A stretch of DNA of 64,000 nucleotides, from contig NZ_JAGTUF010000003.1 of the NCBI RefSeq assembly GCF_018224925.1, positions 1 through 64,000 of the forward strand. Reading direction: 5' to 3'. A program made the translations under genes and the position numbers. Shown here piece after piece: positions 17,825-26,050 of the stretch. Origin of the DNA: Magnetospirillum sulfuroxidans (GTDB lineage Bacteria > Pseudomonadota > Alphaproteobacteria > Rhodospirillales > Magnetospirillaceae). The stretch's first letter is position 1; every line of letters begins with the position of its first letter. The notes under the pieces were generated by a model. That model ran no database searches. It had not been told where the DNA came from and was given only the letters and a program-made list of their open reading frames with translations.

Positions 17825-19938
17825 GTCTGCCCCGTCTGCCGCGTCTGCCGCGCCTGCGCGAGGATCTGAAGTTGCTGCCCGGACCTTCGACCCCGGACGG
17901 CGCCCCGACCTGGACCTTGCACGATCCCGCCGCCCATCGCTTCTTTCGCATCGGCTGGAGCGAGTTCGAGATCCTGGCCCGGTGGGAACTGGGCAATCCA
18001 CAGACCATCGCCCGGTCGATATCGGGGCAGACCACCTTGAAAATTTCCCCGGCCGAGGTGATGGAGGTGGGAAGCTTTTGCGAAAATGCCGGCCTGATCC
18101 AGGCCGAGGGCGACCACGGCGCTCGGCGCTTGAGCGCTGGCCTGGAAGCGAAAAAGATGTCGGCGGCCAAATGGCTGCTGAAGAATTATCTGTTCTTGCG
18201 TCTGCGCCTGCTTGATCCCGACCGTCTGCTCGCTTCCTTGCTGCCGTGGGTCGGCTGGGCCTTTCATCGGCGCTTTCCGCCGGTTCTGGCCCTGGCCGCG
18301 GCCTTTGGTCTGTATCTGGTCGGCCGCCAATGGGAACATTTCACCCATACCTTGTCGTGGGCCTTTACCCCGGCGGGGGCGGCGGCGACCGCGCTGGCCC
18401 TGTCGCTCAGCAAGATGGCGCATGAGATGGGGCACGGGCTGGCCGCCAAACGCTTCGGCTGTCGGGTGCCGGCCATGGGGGTGGCCTTGCTGGTGATGTG
18501 GCCGGTGTTGTGGACCGACGTCACCGATGCGTGGCGACTGACCGACCGTCGCCAACGATTGATCATCGACGCCGCCGGCATGGCCGCCGAAGTGATGGTC
18601 GCCGTGCTGGCGTCGCTGTTGTGGGCGGTTCTGCCCGATGGCCCGGTGCGCTCGGCGGTGTTCTTGCTGGCCGGCTCGACTTGGGTGCTGACCTTGGCCG
18701 TCAACCTTAACCCGTTGATGCGCTTCGACGGCTATTTCCTGCTGTCCGATTTGCTCGACGAACCCAATCTGCAAGACCGCTCCTTCGCCTTGGGCCGCTG
18801 GTGGCTGCGTGAAAGATTGTTCGGTTTCGGCGACAGGCCGCCGGAAGTGCTGGCCTCGGCCCGGCGAAGCTTGTTGGTCGGCTATGCCCTGGCCATCTGG
18901 GTTTACCGCTTCTTCCTGTTCCTGGGCATCGCCTTGCTGGTTTACCACTTCGCCTTCAAGCTGCTGGGGTTGTTCCTGATGATGGTTGAAATCGGCTGGT
19001 TCATCTTGCGCCCCATCGCGGCGGAAATGCGGGTTTGGCAAAAACGCCGGGCCGATCTGCGCTGGAACCGCAATCTCGGGCTGAGCCTGGCGATGCTGGT
19101 CCTGGCGGTTCTGGCCGTCGCCGTCCCGTGGAGCGGTTCGGTCTCGGCGCCGGCCTTGTTGCGGCCCGAACGGCAAAGCGTGCTGTACACGGCCCAACCC
19201 GGCCAAGTGATCGAAGCAGCCCGCGCGGGACGGCCGGTGGTGGCGGGCGAGACCCTGTTCGCCTTGAAAGCCCCCGAATTGGAATTCCGCCGTCGCAATG
19301 CCGAGATCGAGATCGAAGGCTTGCGCACTCGGTTGGCCGGGATTTCCTTTGATACCGATTCGGCCGAATCGGTGCAGGTCACCTGGGAAGAACTGGGCAA
19401 GGCGGTGGCCGAACTGCGCGACGTCGTCGCCGCCATGGATAGCTTGGTCACCCGCGCGCCCTTCGCCGGCGTGGTGGTCGACATTCCGCCCATTCTGCGC
19501 TCGGGCCTGTGGATGGGAAAACACGACCCCCTGGGCATCTTGATCGATCCGGCGACGCAAATGGTCGAAGCCTATGTGGCCGAATCCGACCTGGACCGCC
19601 TTGGCCTCGAAAATCCGGCCCGTTTCTATGCCGAAAACGGCGAGGTCACCATCGATTTGCGGGTACGTTCCATCGATCGTTTGTCCACCCGTGAACTCGG
19701 CGTCGCCGAACTGGCCTCGAAGAACGGCGGCGCCATCGCCGTGCGCGAAGACCCCAATAACCGCCGGCTGATCCCGGAAACTTCGCTTTACCGGGTGCTG
19801 CTGGCCCCCGACGCCGACAATCCGCCGCCGGCGCTCATCCGTCGCGGCACCGTGGTGTTGGACGCCAAGGCGGAAAGCCCGGTGCTGCGCCTGTGGCGCC
19901 ACGCCGTCGCCGTACTGATCCGCGAAAGCAATCTGTAG
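17809..19938 (+). CDS. M50 (site-2-type) metalloprotease fused to an adaptor domain, with PqqD-like N-terminus
   Basis: 709 residues from ATG 17809, which overlaps the preceding stop by 16 bases; an in-frame ATG at 17773 would add 12 residues. Residues 30-110 resemble a PqqD-type winged-helix peptide-binding fold (DPAAHRFFRIG). A polytopic M50 domain follows, with the zinc motif HEMGH (His205, Glu206, His209) and the third ligand in NPLMRFDGY (Asp307). After more helices a periplasmic adaptor part begins near residue 445: a lipoyl half with ARAGRPVVAGETLFALKAPE, a hairpin, then TRAPFAGVVVDIPP and a beta-barrel. The motifs look catalytic. It occupies the inner-membrane position held by an ABC transporter in type I secretion. 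Confidence 0.82.
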   Translation: MADALSLPRLPRLPRLREDLKLLPGPSTPDGAPTWTLHDPAAHRFFRIGWSEFEILARWELGNPQTIARSISGQTTLKISPAEVMEVGSFCENAGLIQAEGDHGARRLSAGLEAKKMSAAKWLLKNYLFLRLRLLDPDRLLASLLPWVGWAFHRRFPPVLALAAAFGLYLVGRQWEHFTHTLSWAFTPAGAAATALALSLSKMAHEMGHGLAAKRFGCRVPAMGVALLVMWPVLWTDVTDAWRLTDRRQRLIIDAAGMAAEVMVAVLASLLWAVLPDGPVRSAVFLLAGSTWVLTLAVNLNPLMRFDGYFLLSDLLDEPNLQDRSFALGRWWLRERLFGFGDRPPEVLASARRSLLVGYALAIWVYRFFLFLGIALLVYHFAFKLLGLFLMMVEIGWFILRPIAAEMRVWQKRRADLRWNRNLGLSLAMLVLAVLAVAVPWSGSVSAPALLRPERQSVLYTAQPGQVIEAARAGRPVVAGETLFALKAPELEFRRRNAEIEIEGLRTRLAGISFDTDSAESVQVTWEELGKAVAELRDVVAAMDSLVTRAPFAGVVVDIPPILRSGLWMGKHDPLGILIDPATQMVEAYVAESDLDRLGLENPARFYAENGEVTIDLRVRSIDRLSTRELGVAELASKNGGAIAVREDPNNRRLIPETSLYRVLLAPDADNPPPALIRRGTVVLDAKAESPVLRLWRHAVAVLIRESNL

Positions 19939-20045
19939 GGGGGCTCTCGGTGCGCCGAAAGCGCAAACGCTCGGGATGGTCCAGCGACTTCGCAAGATCC
20001 ATCCTCGGCCAAATGCGATGAGCCTGGTTCGTCCGTCATCGGGGC

Positions 20046-20074
20046 TTGACGCCACCGGCTGCCGTCTGTCATGG
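20046..20074 (+). promoter_or_regulatory. Possible leuA promoter placing the start site at the leader ATG
   Basis: TTGACG (20046-20051), a 17-base spacer and TCATGG (20069-20074) form a plausible though weak -10 alphaproteobacterial promoter. The predicted start would be 20081-20083, at the leader-peptide ATG, giving a leaderless attenuator transcript. This is inference from spacing. Confidence 0.35.
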
Positions 20075-20082
20075 TCGTTGGC

Positions 20083-20133
20083 ATGATTATTCGGACTTTC
20101 GCCCTGCTGCTGCTTACTGGCCCGGTGTCGTAA
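20083..20133 (+). CDS. leuL: Branched-chain leader peptide for leuA attenuation
   Basis: A 16-residue open frame (MIIRTFALLLLTGPVS) contains two Ile and four consecutive Leu codons (ctg ctg ctg ctt) before a TAA. An upstream in-frame ATG at 20071 would add MVVG, giving a still more branched-chain-rich peptide. It lies 227 bases before leuA. A run of codons for the pathway's own product is the hallmark of an attenuator leader: ribosomes stalling for charged tRNA-Leu would alter downstream folding. No Shine-Dalgarno site is evident, consistent with leaderless translation. Confidence 0.65.
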   Translation: MIIRTFALLLLTGPVS

Positions 20134-20145
20134 ATCGACGCCGGG
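20121..20145 (+). promoter_or_regulatory. Stem-loop around the leader-peptide stop codon
   Basis: CCCGGTGTCG pairs with CGACGCCGGG (10 bp, one G-U) around the loop TAAAT, which contains the leader's stop codon. The CCGGGG arm could instead pair with CCCCGG near 20292-20297. I see no clear GC stem with a T-run, so the off-state (terminator or masked translation) is unresolved. Confidence 0.5.
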
Positions 20146-20189
20146 GTACGTGTTGGCTGTTTGGCATTTGGCTTTGTCCCGAGGATTTC

Positions 20190-20276
20190 ATGTCTTCCAT
20201 CATCCGCATCCGCTTTGACCGCAACGCTGCCTTGACGGCGGGGATGCTGCGACTAATCGGCGGCCATCGGGACTGA
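20190..20276 (+). CDS. Possible second short peptide in the leuA leader
   Basis: ATG 20190 follows CGAGGATTTC, a good ribosome site, and opens 28 codons (MSSIIRIRFDRNAALTAGML...) ending in TGA 83 bases before leuA. It is Ile- and Arg-rich but lacks a strong run of branched-chain codons. It may be a coupling or regulatory upstream peptide, or chance. The ribosome site is its main support. Confidence 0.3.
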   Translation: MSSIIRIRFDRNAALTAGMLRLIGGHRD

Positions 20277-20359
20277 TTGCGCCAGCGCGCGCCCCGGTGA
20301 CCGTGATTTTCCGCGCTTCCCCTGATGATCTTGGCGTTTTGCAAAAGGATGAACCGGCC

Positions 20360-22018
20360 ATGAAGACCGCCGCTTCCGAGAAGTACCGTCCCTATCCGAC
20401 CATGAAGCTGGCCCAGCGGGCTTGGCCCGATGCGGTGATTTCCGTTCCGCCCATGTGGTGCAGCGTCGATTTGCGCGATGGCAATCAGGCGCTGATCGAC
20501 CCCATGGACACCCATCGCAAGATGCGGCTGTGGAACACCTTGGTGGCCATGGGCTTCAAGCAGATTGAAGTTGGCTTTCCCGCCGCCTCGCAGACCGATT
20601 TCGATTTCATCCGTCATCTGATTGAGGGCGGCCATATTCCCGACGACGTCACCATTCAGATCCTGACCCAGGCGCGCGAAGACTTGATTCGCAAAAGCTT
20701 TGAGGCGCTGGAGGGGGCGAAAAAGGTCATCGTCCACCTGTACAATTCCACCTCGGAAGTGCAGCGTCGGGTGGTGTTCGGCTTTGATCGCCAGGGCTGC
20801 ATCGATCTGGCCTTGGTCGGAACCCGGCTGGTGCGGCACTTGTCGGCCCAGCGCCAGGGCGGCGAAGTCACCTTTCAGTACAGCCCGGAAAGCTTCACCG
20901 GCACCGAGCCCGAATTCGCCATCGCCATCGTCGAGGCGGTGGCGGCGGAATGGGGGGCGACGCCCGAGCGCAAGATGATCGTCAATCTGCCGGCAACGGT
21001 GGAGATGAGCACCCCCAACATCTATGCCGACGTCATCGAATGGTTTTGCGCCACGGTGAAGAACCGCGACAGCCTGATCGTTTCGGTTCATCCGCATAAT
21101 GATCGCGGCACCGGTGTCGCCGCCGCCGAGCTGGCGGTGATGGCTGGCGCCGACCGGGTCGAGGGCACCTTGTTCGGCAATGGCGAACGGACCGGCAATG
21201 TCGATGTTTGCACCTTGGCCCTGAACCTGTTCACCCAAGGCGTCGATCCCGGCCTGGACCTGTCCGATATCGATTCTATCCGCCGGGTGGCCGAGGAATG
21301 CACCGGGCTGCCGGTGCATCAGCGTCATCCCTATGCCGGCGAACTGGTTTACACCGCCTTTTCCGGCTCGCATCAAGATGCCATCAACAAAGGCTTCAAG
21401 GCCCGTGACAAGGCCAATTCCGCGCTGTGGGAAGTGCCTTACCTGCCCATCGATCCGGCTGATGTCGGGCGCAGCTACGAAGCGGTGATCCGCATCAACA
21501 GCCAGTCGGGCAAGGGCGGCGTCGCCTTTGTCTTGGAACGCGATCACGGACTGGAACTGCCGAAAGCCTTTCAGGCGGAATTCGCCCGCGTGGTGCAAGA
21601 ACATGCCGACCGGGAAGGCCGTGAACTGAGCCCCGAGGAAATCTGGCTGTTCTTCCAACGCAGCTATCTGAGCGATGGCCGTGTCCAGGTGGTGGATTAT
21701 TCCACCGTGCCGGTGTCCAAGGGCCTGCGGGCCTTGACCGCCACCATCGTCGTTGATGGCAAGGAAAGCATCGTCCAAGGCGTCGGGGCCGGTCCGGTGG
21801 ATGCCTTTGTCCATGCCTTGGAAAAGGATATGGGGATGATGGTCAAGATCAAGGATTACCACGAACACGCCGTCGGCCAGGGCTCGGAAGCCCAGGCAGC
21901 CTCTTACGTGGCGGTGGCCCGCAAGGACGGGGCGGTGGTGCATGGGGCGGCGCTGGACGTGTCCGTCACCATGGCGGCGCTGAAAGCCATCGCCTCGGCG
22001 TTGAATCGGGTGCGCTAA
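20360..22018 (+). CDS. leuA: 2-isopropylmalate synthase
   Basis: 552 residues from ATG 20360, chosen because AAGGATG precedes it and the family begins near MKTAASEKYRPYPTM; an upstream frame start at 20297 lacks support. It condenses acetyl-CoA with 2-oxoisovalerate, the first committed step of leucine synthesis. The catalytic TIM barrel has DLRDGNQAL, VSVHPHNDRGTG and LFGNGERTGNVD, whose Asp and His residues bind the divalent metal. The C-terminal third is the leucine-sensing regulatory domain. Length and N-terminus fit the longer LeuA type 2 form. Regulation is probably by feedback and by the leader at 20083-20145. Confidence 0.95.
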   Translation: MKTAASEKYRPYPTMKLAQRAWPDAVISVPPMWCSVDLRDGNQALIDPMDTHRKMRLWNTLVAMGFKQIEVGFPAASQTDFDFIRHLIEGGHIPDDVTIQILTQAREDLIRKSFEALEGAKKVIVHLYNSTSEVQRRVVFGFDRQGCIDLALVGTRLVRHLSAQRQGGEVTFQYSPESFTGTEPEFAIAIVEAVAAEWGATPERKMIVNLPATVEMSTPNIYADVIEWFCATVKNRDSLIVSVHPHNDRGTGVAAAELAVMAGADRVEGTLFGNGERTGNVDVCTLALNLFTQGVDPGLDLSDIDSIRRVAEECTGLPVHQRHPYAGELVYTAFSGSHQDAINKGFKARDKANSALWEVPYLPIDPADVGRSYEAVIRINSQSGKGGVAFVLERDHGLELPKAFQAEFARVVQEHADREGRELSPEEIWLFFQRSYLSDGRVQVVDYSTVPVSKGLRALTATIVVDGKESIVQGVGAGPVDAFVHALEKDMGMMVKIKDYHEHAVGQGSEAQAASYVAVARKDGAVVHGAALDVSVTMAALKAIASALNRVR

Positions 22019-22028
22019 GGGAAGGACC

Positions 22029-22052
22029 GGCGAAGGGGGAAGCCCCTTCGCC
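22029..22052. terminator. Hairpin between convergent leuA and pit
   Basis: GGCGAAGGGG-GAAG-CCCCTTCGCC is a perfect 10-bp stem 10 bases past the leuA stop and 12 bases past the pit stop on the other strand. There is no T-run, so termination strength is uncertain. Confidence 0.6.
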
Positions 22053-22063
22053 GCCTGTGACGG

Positions 22064-23065
22064 CTAAAGCGCGCTGATCAGCCAGTAGCAGCCGGCGCTG
22101 ATCAGGCCGGCGGCGGGGATGGTGAAGATCCAGGCCCAAACGATGGTGCCGGCCAGTCCCCAACGCACCGCCGACTGACGCTTGACCGAACCGACGCCGA
22201 CGATGGAACCGGTGATGGTGTGGGTGGTCGATACCGGAATGCCCAGCCAGGTGGCGCCGAACAGGGTCATGGCTCCGGCGGTTTCGGCGCAAAATCCCTG
22301 GAACGGCTTGAGGTCGGTGATCTTCGACCCCATGGTCTTGACGATGCGCCAGCCGCCCATCAGGGTGCCCAGGCCCATGGCGCATTGCGCCGCCAAGATG
22401 ACCCAGAACGGCACATAGAAGGTGTCGCCAAGATAACCCTGGCTGTACAGCAGCACGGCGATGATGCCCATGGTCTTTTGCGCGTCATTGCCGCCATGGC
22501 CAAGGGAATAAAGCGCCGCCGACAGCAATTGGAAATGGCGGAAGCCGCGATCGACCATGAACGGCGTGGCCCGCCGCAAGACCCAGGACAGACTGATCAT
22601 GACGGTGACGGCCAGGGCGAAGCCGATCAGCGGTGAACCGACGATGGCCACGGCGGTTTTGCTGAATCCGGCCATGGCCAGGCCGTCGATGCCGGCCTTG
22701 GCCAAGGCCGCCCCCGCCAGGCCGCCGATCAAGGCGTGCGACGACGACGACGGCAAGCCCAGCCACCAGGTGATCAGATTCCACAAGATGGCGCCAAGCA
22801 AAGCCGAGACGATGATGGCGGGATCGATGACGCTGGGCTGAACGATGCCGGTGCCGACGGTTTCCGCCACATGCAGGCCGAAGAACAAAAAAGCGATGAA
22901 ATTGAAGAACGCCGCCCAGGCCACCGCCCATTTCGGCGGCAGGACGCGGGTCGAGACCACGGTGGCGATGGAATTGGCGGCGTCATGCAGACCATTGATG
23001 AAGTCGAAGGCCAAGGCGATGGCGATGATCGCCACCAAAGCCGGCAGGGCGATCGTCGCTTCCAT
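22064..23065 (-). CDS. pit: PiT-family inorganic phosphate transporter
   Basis: 333 residues with about ten membrane helices. Both PiT signature repeats are present: FDFINGLHDAANSIATVVST near the N-terminus and GHGGNDAQKTMGII in the second half, along with the SSSHALIGG and STTHTITGS loops. It imports phosphate (as a metal-phosphate complex in studied members) by proton symport. ATG at 23065 shares one base with the stop of the DUF47 gene (TGATG), so the two are translationally coupled. This DUF47-PiT pairing is conserved in many bacteria. Confidence 0.92.
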   Translation of the reverse strand: MEATIALPALVAIIAIALAFDFINGLHDAANSIATVVSTRVLPPKWAVAWAAFFNFIAFLFFGLHVAETVGTGIVQPSVIDPAIIVSALLGAILWNLITWWLGLPSSSSHALIGGLAGAALAKAGIDGLAMAGFSKTAVAIVGSPLIGFALAVTVMISLSWVLRRATPFMVDRGFRHFQLLSAALYSLGHGGNDAQKTMGIIAVLLYSQGYLGDTFYVPFWVILAAQCAMGLGTLMGGWRIVKTMGSKITDLKPFQGFCAETAGAMTLFGATWLGIPVSTTHTITGSIVGVGSVKRQSAVRWGLAGTIVWAWIFTIPAAGLISAGCYWLISAL

Positions 23066-23709
23066 CACACGTGATCCAGCACGATGCCTTCGATCAGGTC
23101 GGCGACATCATCGCAACGGTCGGTGACCGTTTCCAGCATGTCGTAGACTTCTTTCTTGCCGATAAAGCCGATGGTGTCGGGATTTTCGGCGATCAGTTCC
23201 GACAGCGCCAGATGCAGCAGGCGGTCAGCCTGACTTTCCAGCTTGCCCACCTGCTCGCACAGGGAATTGATCCGGCTGACATTGCGATTGATATCGTGCA
23301 GCAAGGGGATGAGCTGGACCAGAAGCTGGGCGCTTTGTTCGATCAACGCCGCCAGTTCCAGCATGCGCGGGCCGAAGGTTTCGATCTTGTAAAGCCGCGC
23401 GTGTTGGGCCACGTCCTCGATCAGATCGACGGCATCGTCCAAAGCCGTGGTCAGGGCATGGATGTCGGAACGATCAAAGGGGGTGATGAAGGCTCGGTGC
23501 AGGGCGACCAAGGTTTCCTTGGCGATGGAATCGGCCTTGCTTTCAATGGCGCAGACTTCGGCGAAACGGGCGTCACGTTCAGCGGCCGAGGCTTGCATCA
23601 TCGCCGTCAGGGCGATGGCGGCTTCGCCGATGCATTGGGCATGGGCGCCGAAATGTTCGATGAAGCGCTCTTCCTTGGGCATGAGGGCGCGGAGAAATTT
23701 CAAGGCCAT
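23065..23709 (-). CDS. DUF47 (PhoU-like) accessory protein of the Pit transporter
   Basis: 214 residues from ATG 23709, preferred over the in-frame ATG 23742 because GGGGTT precedes it and the family begins MALKFLRALMPKEERF. The protein is all-helical and shows PhoU-like helical pairs with conserved acidic positions (AIESKADSIAKETL, DALTTALDDAVDLIED), which in PhoU relatives bind metal clusters. It is thought to modulate the adjacent Pit transporter. It leads the two-gene operon. Confidence 0.85.
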   Translation of the reverse strand: MALKFLRALMPKEERFIEHFGAHAQCIGEAAIALTAMMQASAAERDARFAEVCAIESKADSIAKETLVALHRAFITPFDRSDIHALTTALDDAVDLIEDVAQHARLYKIETFGPRMLELAALIEQSAQLLVQLIPLLHDINRNVSRINSLCEQVGKLESQADRLLHLALSELIAENPDTIGFIGKKEVYDMLETVTDRCDDVADLIEGIVLDHV

Positions 23710-23773
23710 GGAAACCCCATCTCTTTGTAACGAAAGGTTCATACACCGATGCTGGCGGCAAAGTCCATGGGAG

Positions 23774-24199
23774 TCAGACCCATTGGGCGCCGAAATCCAG
23801 CAGGGTTTTGATCAACCCTTCTTCGGTGACGATCAGCGCGGCTTCGCCGGGGCTGAACCAGCGGCGTTCGCGCTCGGCCTTTTCCGGCCAGTCATCCAAA
23901 ACCTTTTTCGCTTTCAGGATATAGACCTTGATGGTGCACGGCAGTTCCTTGCCGTTCTTCAGCCGCTTGGTGCTGGCGAAGACGCAGAACGGGTCCTTGG
24001 CGACGGTGCCGACGATGCCGGCTTCCTCGAACGCTTCGGCGGCGGCCACCTCATAGGATTTCAGCCGTTTTTCCGGCCGGCCCTTGGGCAGGATCCAGCG
24101 CTTGGTCTCACGCGAGGTTACCAACATCACTTCGGGGTGCCCGTCCACGACCCGAAAGGGCAGGGCGGCGTATTGAATGACGGCTTTGGGAACGCTCAC
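23774..24199 (-). CDS. Nudix hydrolase
   Basis: 141 residues with one Nudix fold. The metal-binding helix reads LPKGRPEKRLKSYEVAAAEA followed by FEEAGI: the EExG core is intact, while the usual REU Arg is Ala and the preceding Glu is displaced. Diphosphoinositol-like Nudix proteins of alphaproteobacteria often show this WxLPKGxP variant, so activity is still likely. The substrate (a nucleoside diphosphate derivative or polyphosphate) cannot be told from sequence. The gene stands alone, 65 bases upstream of the DUF47-pit operon on the same strand; its proximity to phosphate genes may be accidental. Confidence 0.85.
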   Translation of the reverse strand: MSVPKAVIQYAALPFRVVDGHPEVMLVTSRETKRWILPKGRPEKRLKSYEVAAAEAFEEAGIVGTVAKDPFCVFASTKRLKNGKELPCTIKVYILKAKKVLDDWPEKAERERRWFSPGEAALIVTEEGLIKTLLDFGAQWV

Positions 24200-24287
24200 G
24201 GGCGGAAAAACCTTAAGGACGGAAGGGAGGCCTTTGTTGCATTTTTATGACAGCAGTCAAGCGGGATTGAGAACCATCAATGAAAAT

Positions 24288-24305
24288 GGCGGGCCAAAGC
24301 CCGCC
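24288..24305 (-). terminator. Terminator after the 42-residue membrane peptide
   Basis: Read on the minus strand, GGCGGGC-TTTG-GCCCGCC (perfect 7-bp stem) is followed by ATTTTCATT. It lies 84 bases past the stop of the small gene at 24389. Confidence 0.7.
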
Positions 24306-24388
24306 ACCTAATCTGTTCATTATAGATGTAAAGGATGGGTGCCGACAATCCTCCGATAGACGGAGGTCTTGTCCCGGCGCGCCTGAAG

Positions 24389-24517
24389 CTACAGCCCCAG
24401 CACCCAAGCCCCCAGGCCGATTGAGCCGATCAGCGCCACGGTGCCGACGCACAGCAGGCCCAAGCCCATGGCCAGGGCGGTCAGGTCGGAACGGAACGAA
24501 GAAGCGAAAGCGGTCAT
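24389..24517 (-). CDS. Small single-helix membrane protein, 42 residues
   Basis: ATG 24517 follows GGAGATCACG and opens 42 codons ending in TAG. After a short polar N-terminus (MTAFASSFRSDLTAL) the rest is almost wholly hydrophobic (MGLGLLCVGTVALIGSIGLG), one transmembrane helix rich in small residues. It has its own ribosome site and a terminator, so it is a credible free-standing gene despite its size. I recognise no family. Small membrane proteins often tune a transporter or kinase; nothing here points to a partner. Confidence 0.6.
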   Translation of the reverse strand: MTAFASSFRSDLTALAMGLGLLCVGTVALIGSIGLGAWVLGL

Positions 24518-24598
24518 CGTGATCTCCATGTCAGGCTAAGGCCTAAGGTGGGGCCACGATGACCGCTTGCACCCGCAATCACCTTGATGATGGTCAGG

Positions 24599-26050
24599 CT
24601 ACTCTTGGAACTTCTTGACGATCAGCTCGTTCAGCATGCCGGGATTGGCCTTGCCTTGCGTCGCCTTCATCACCTGACCGACGAACCAGCCCATCAACTT
24701 GTCCTTGCCGGCCTTGACCTCGGCTACCTTGTCGGGGTTGGCGGCCATGATCTCGTCGATGGCTTTTTCGATGGCGCCGGTATCGGTGACCTGTTTCAGC
24801 CCTTTTTCCTCGACGATGATCGCCGGGTCCTTGCCGGTTTCGACCATGAAGATGAACACATCCTTGGCCAGACGGGTGGAAATGGTGCCGTCCTTGATCA
24901 AATCGATCATCTTGCCCAGGTTAACAGCCGAAACCGGCGGCTTTTCCCAGGAATAATCGCCGGAATTCATGGCGGCGAAGAAATCGCCCATGACCCAGTT
25001 GGCGGCCATCTTGGCGTCGCGGCCGGCGGCAACCTGTTCGAAGAAATCGGCGCTGGCCCGTTCGGCGACCAAAACCCCGGCATCATAGGAATTCAGACCG
25101 AAATCGGTCATGAAGCGAGCCTTTTTGTCGTCGGGCAGTTCCGGCAAGGTGGCTTGGATGCCATCGACGAAATCCTGGGCGACCACCAAGGGCAGCAGAT
25201 CGGGGTCGGGGAAATAGCGGTAATCGTGGGCGTGTTCCTTGCTGCGCATGGAACGGGTCTCGCCCTTGGCGGAATCGAACAAGCGGGTTTCCTGGCGGAT
25301 CTCGCCGCCGTTTTCATAGACGTCGATATGGCGCCGAGCCTCGTATTCGATGGCCTGCTGGACGAAACGGATGGAATTGACGTTCTTGATCTCGCAGCGC
25401 GTCCGCAACTCGGTCGAGCCGACCGGGCGGACCGAGACGTTGGCGTCGCAGCGCATGCTGCCTTCCTGCATGTTGCCGTCGCAGGTTTCCAGATAACGCA
25501 AGATGGTGCGCAGCTTGGTCAGATAGGCGCCGGCTTCTTCCGGGCTGCGCATGTCGGGCTTGGAGACGATTTCCATCAAGGCCACGCCCGAGCGGTTCAA
25601 GTCGATATAGGACTTGCTCGGGTGCATGTCGTGGATCGACTTGCCGGCGTCTTGTTCCAGGTGCAGGCGCTCGATGCCGATGGCCCGGCTGCTGCCGTCG
25701 GCCAGATCGATCAACAGCGTGCCTTCGCCGACGATGGGCATATCGTATTGGCTGATCTGATAGCCCTGGGGCAGATCGGCGTAGAAGTAATTCTTGCGGG
25801 CGAACACGGATGTCAGGTTGATCTTGGCCTTCAATCCCAGACCGGTGCGCACCGCCTGTTCGACGCATTTTTCATTGATCACCGGCAGCATGCCGGGGAA
25901 GCCCGCGTCAACGAAGCTGACCTGATCGTTGGGTTCGGCGCCGAAATCGGTGGCGGCGCCGGAAAACAGCTTGGACTTGGAAATGACCTGGGCGTGCACT
26001 TCCAGACCGATGACGATTTCCCAATCGCCGGTGTCACCCTGAATAATCAT
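24599..26050 (-). CDS. gatB: Aspartyl/glutamyl-tRNA amidotransferase subunit B
   Basis: 483 residues from ATG 26050. Upstream frame extension to 26248 is a shadow of gatA. GatB binds the mischarged Glu-tRNA-Gln or Asp-tRNA-Asn and activates the acyl group with ATP in the GatCAB complex. Family features include [24 protein letters not shown], the [13 protein letters not shown] motif with metal ligands, [17 protein letters not shown], and the C-terminal YqeY-like tail ([13 protein letters not shown]). The start codon shares one base with the gatA stop. Confidence 0.96.
   Translation of the reverse strand: MIIQGDTGDWEIVIGLEVHAQVISKSKLFSGAATDFGAEPNDQVSFVDAGFPGMLPVINEKCVEQAVRTGLGLKAKINLTSVFARKNYFYADLPQGYQISQYDMPIVGEGTLLIDLADGSSRAIGIERLHLEQDAGKSIHDMHPSKSYIDLNRSGVALMEIVSKPDMRSPEEAGAYLTKLRTILRYLETCDGNMQEGSMRCDANVSVRPVGSTELRTRCEIKNVNSIRFVQQAIEYEARRHIDVYENGGEIRQETRLFDSAKGETRSMRSKEHAHDYRYFPDPDLLPLVVAQDFVDGIQATLPELPDDKKARFMTDFGLNSYDAGVLVAERASADFFEQVAAGRDAKMAANWVMGDFFAAMNSGDYSWEKPPVSAVNLGKMIDLIKDGTISTRLAKDVFIFMVETGKDPAIIVEEKGLKQVTDTGAIEKAIDEIMAANPDKVAEVKAGKDKLMGWFVGQVMKATQGKANPGMLNELIVKKFQE

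Noticed and set aside
17746-20055. 769-codon minus-strand frame across the M50 gene
   Set aside because: The plus-strand protein has clear motifs (HEMGH, FDGY, lipoyl halves). The antisense product is Gln/His/Gly-rich low-complexity sequence.
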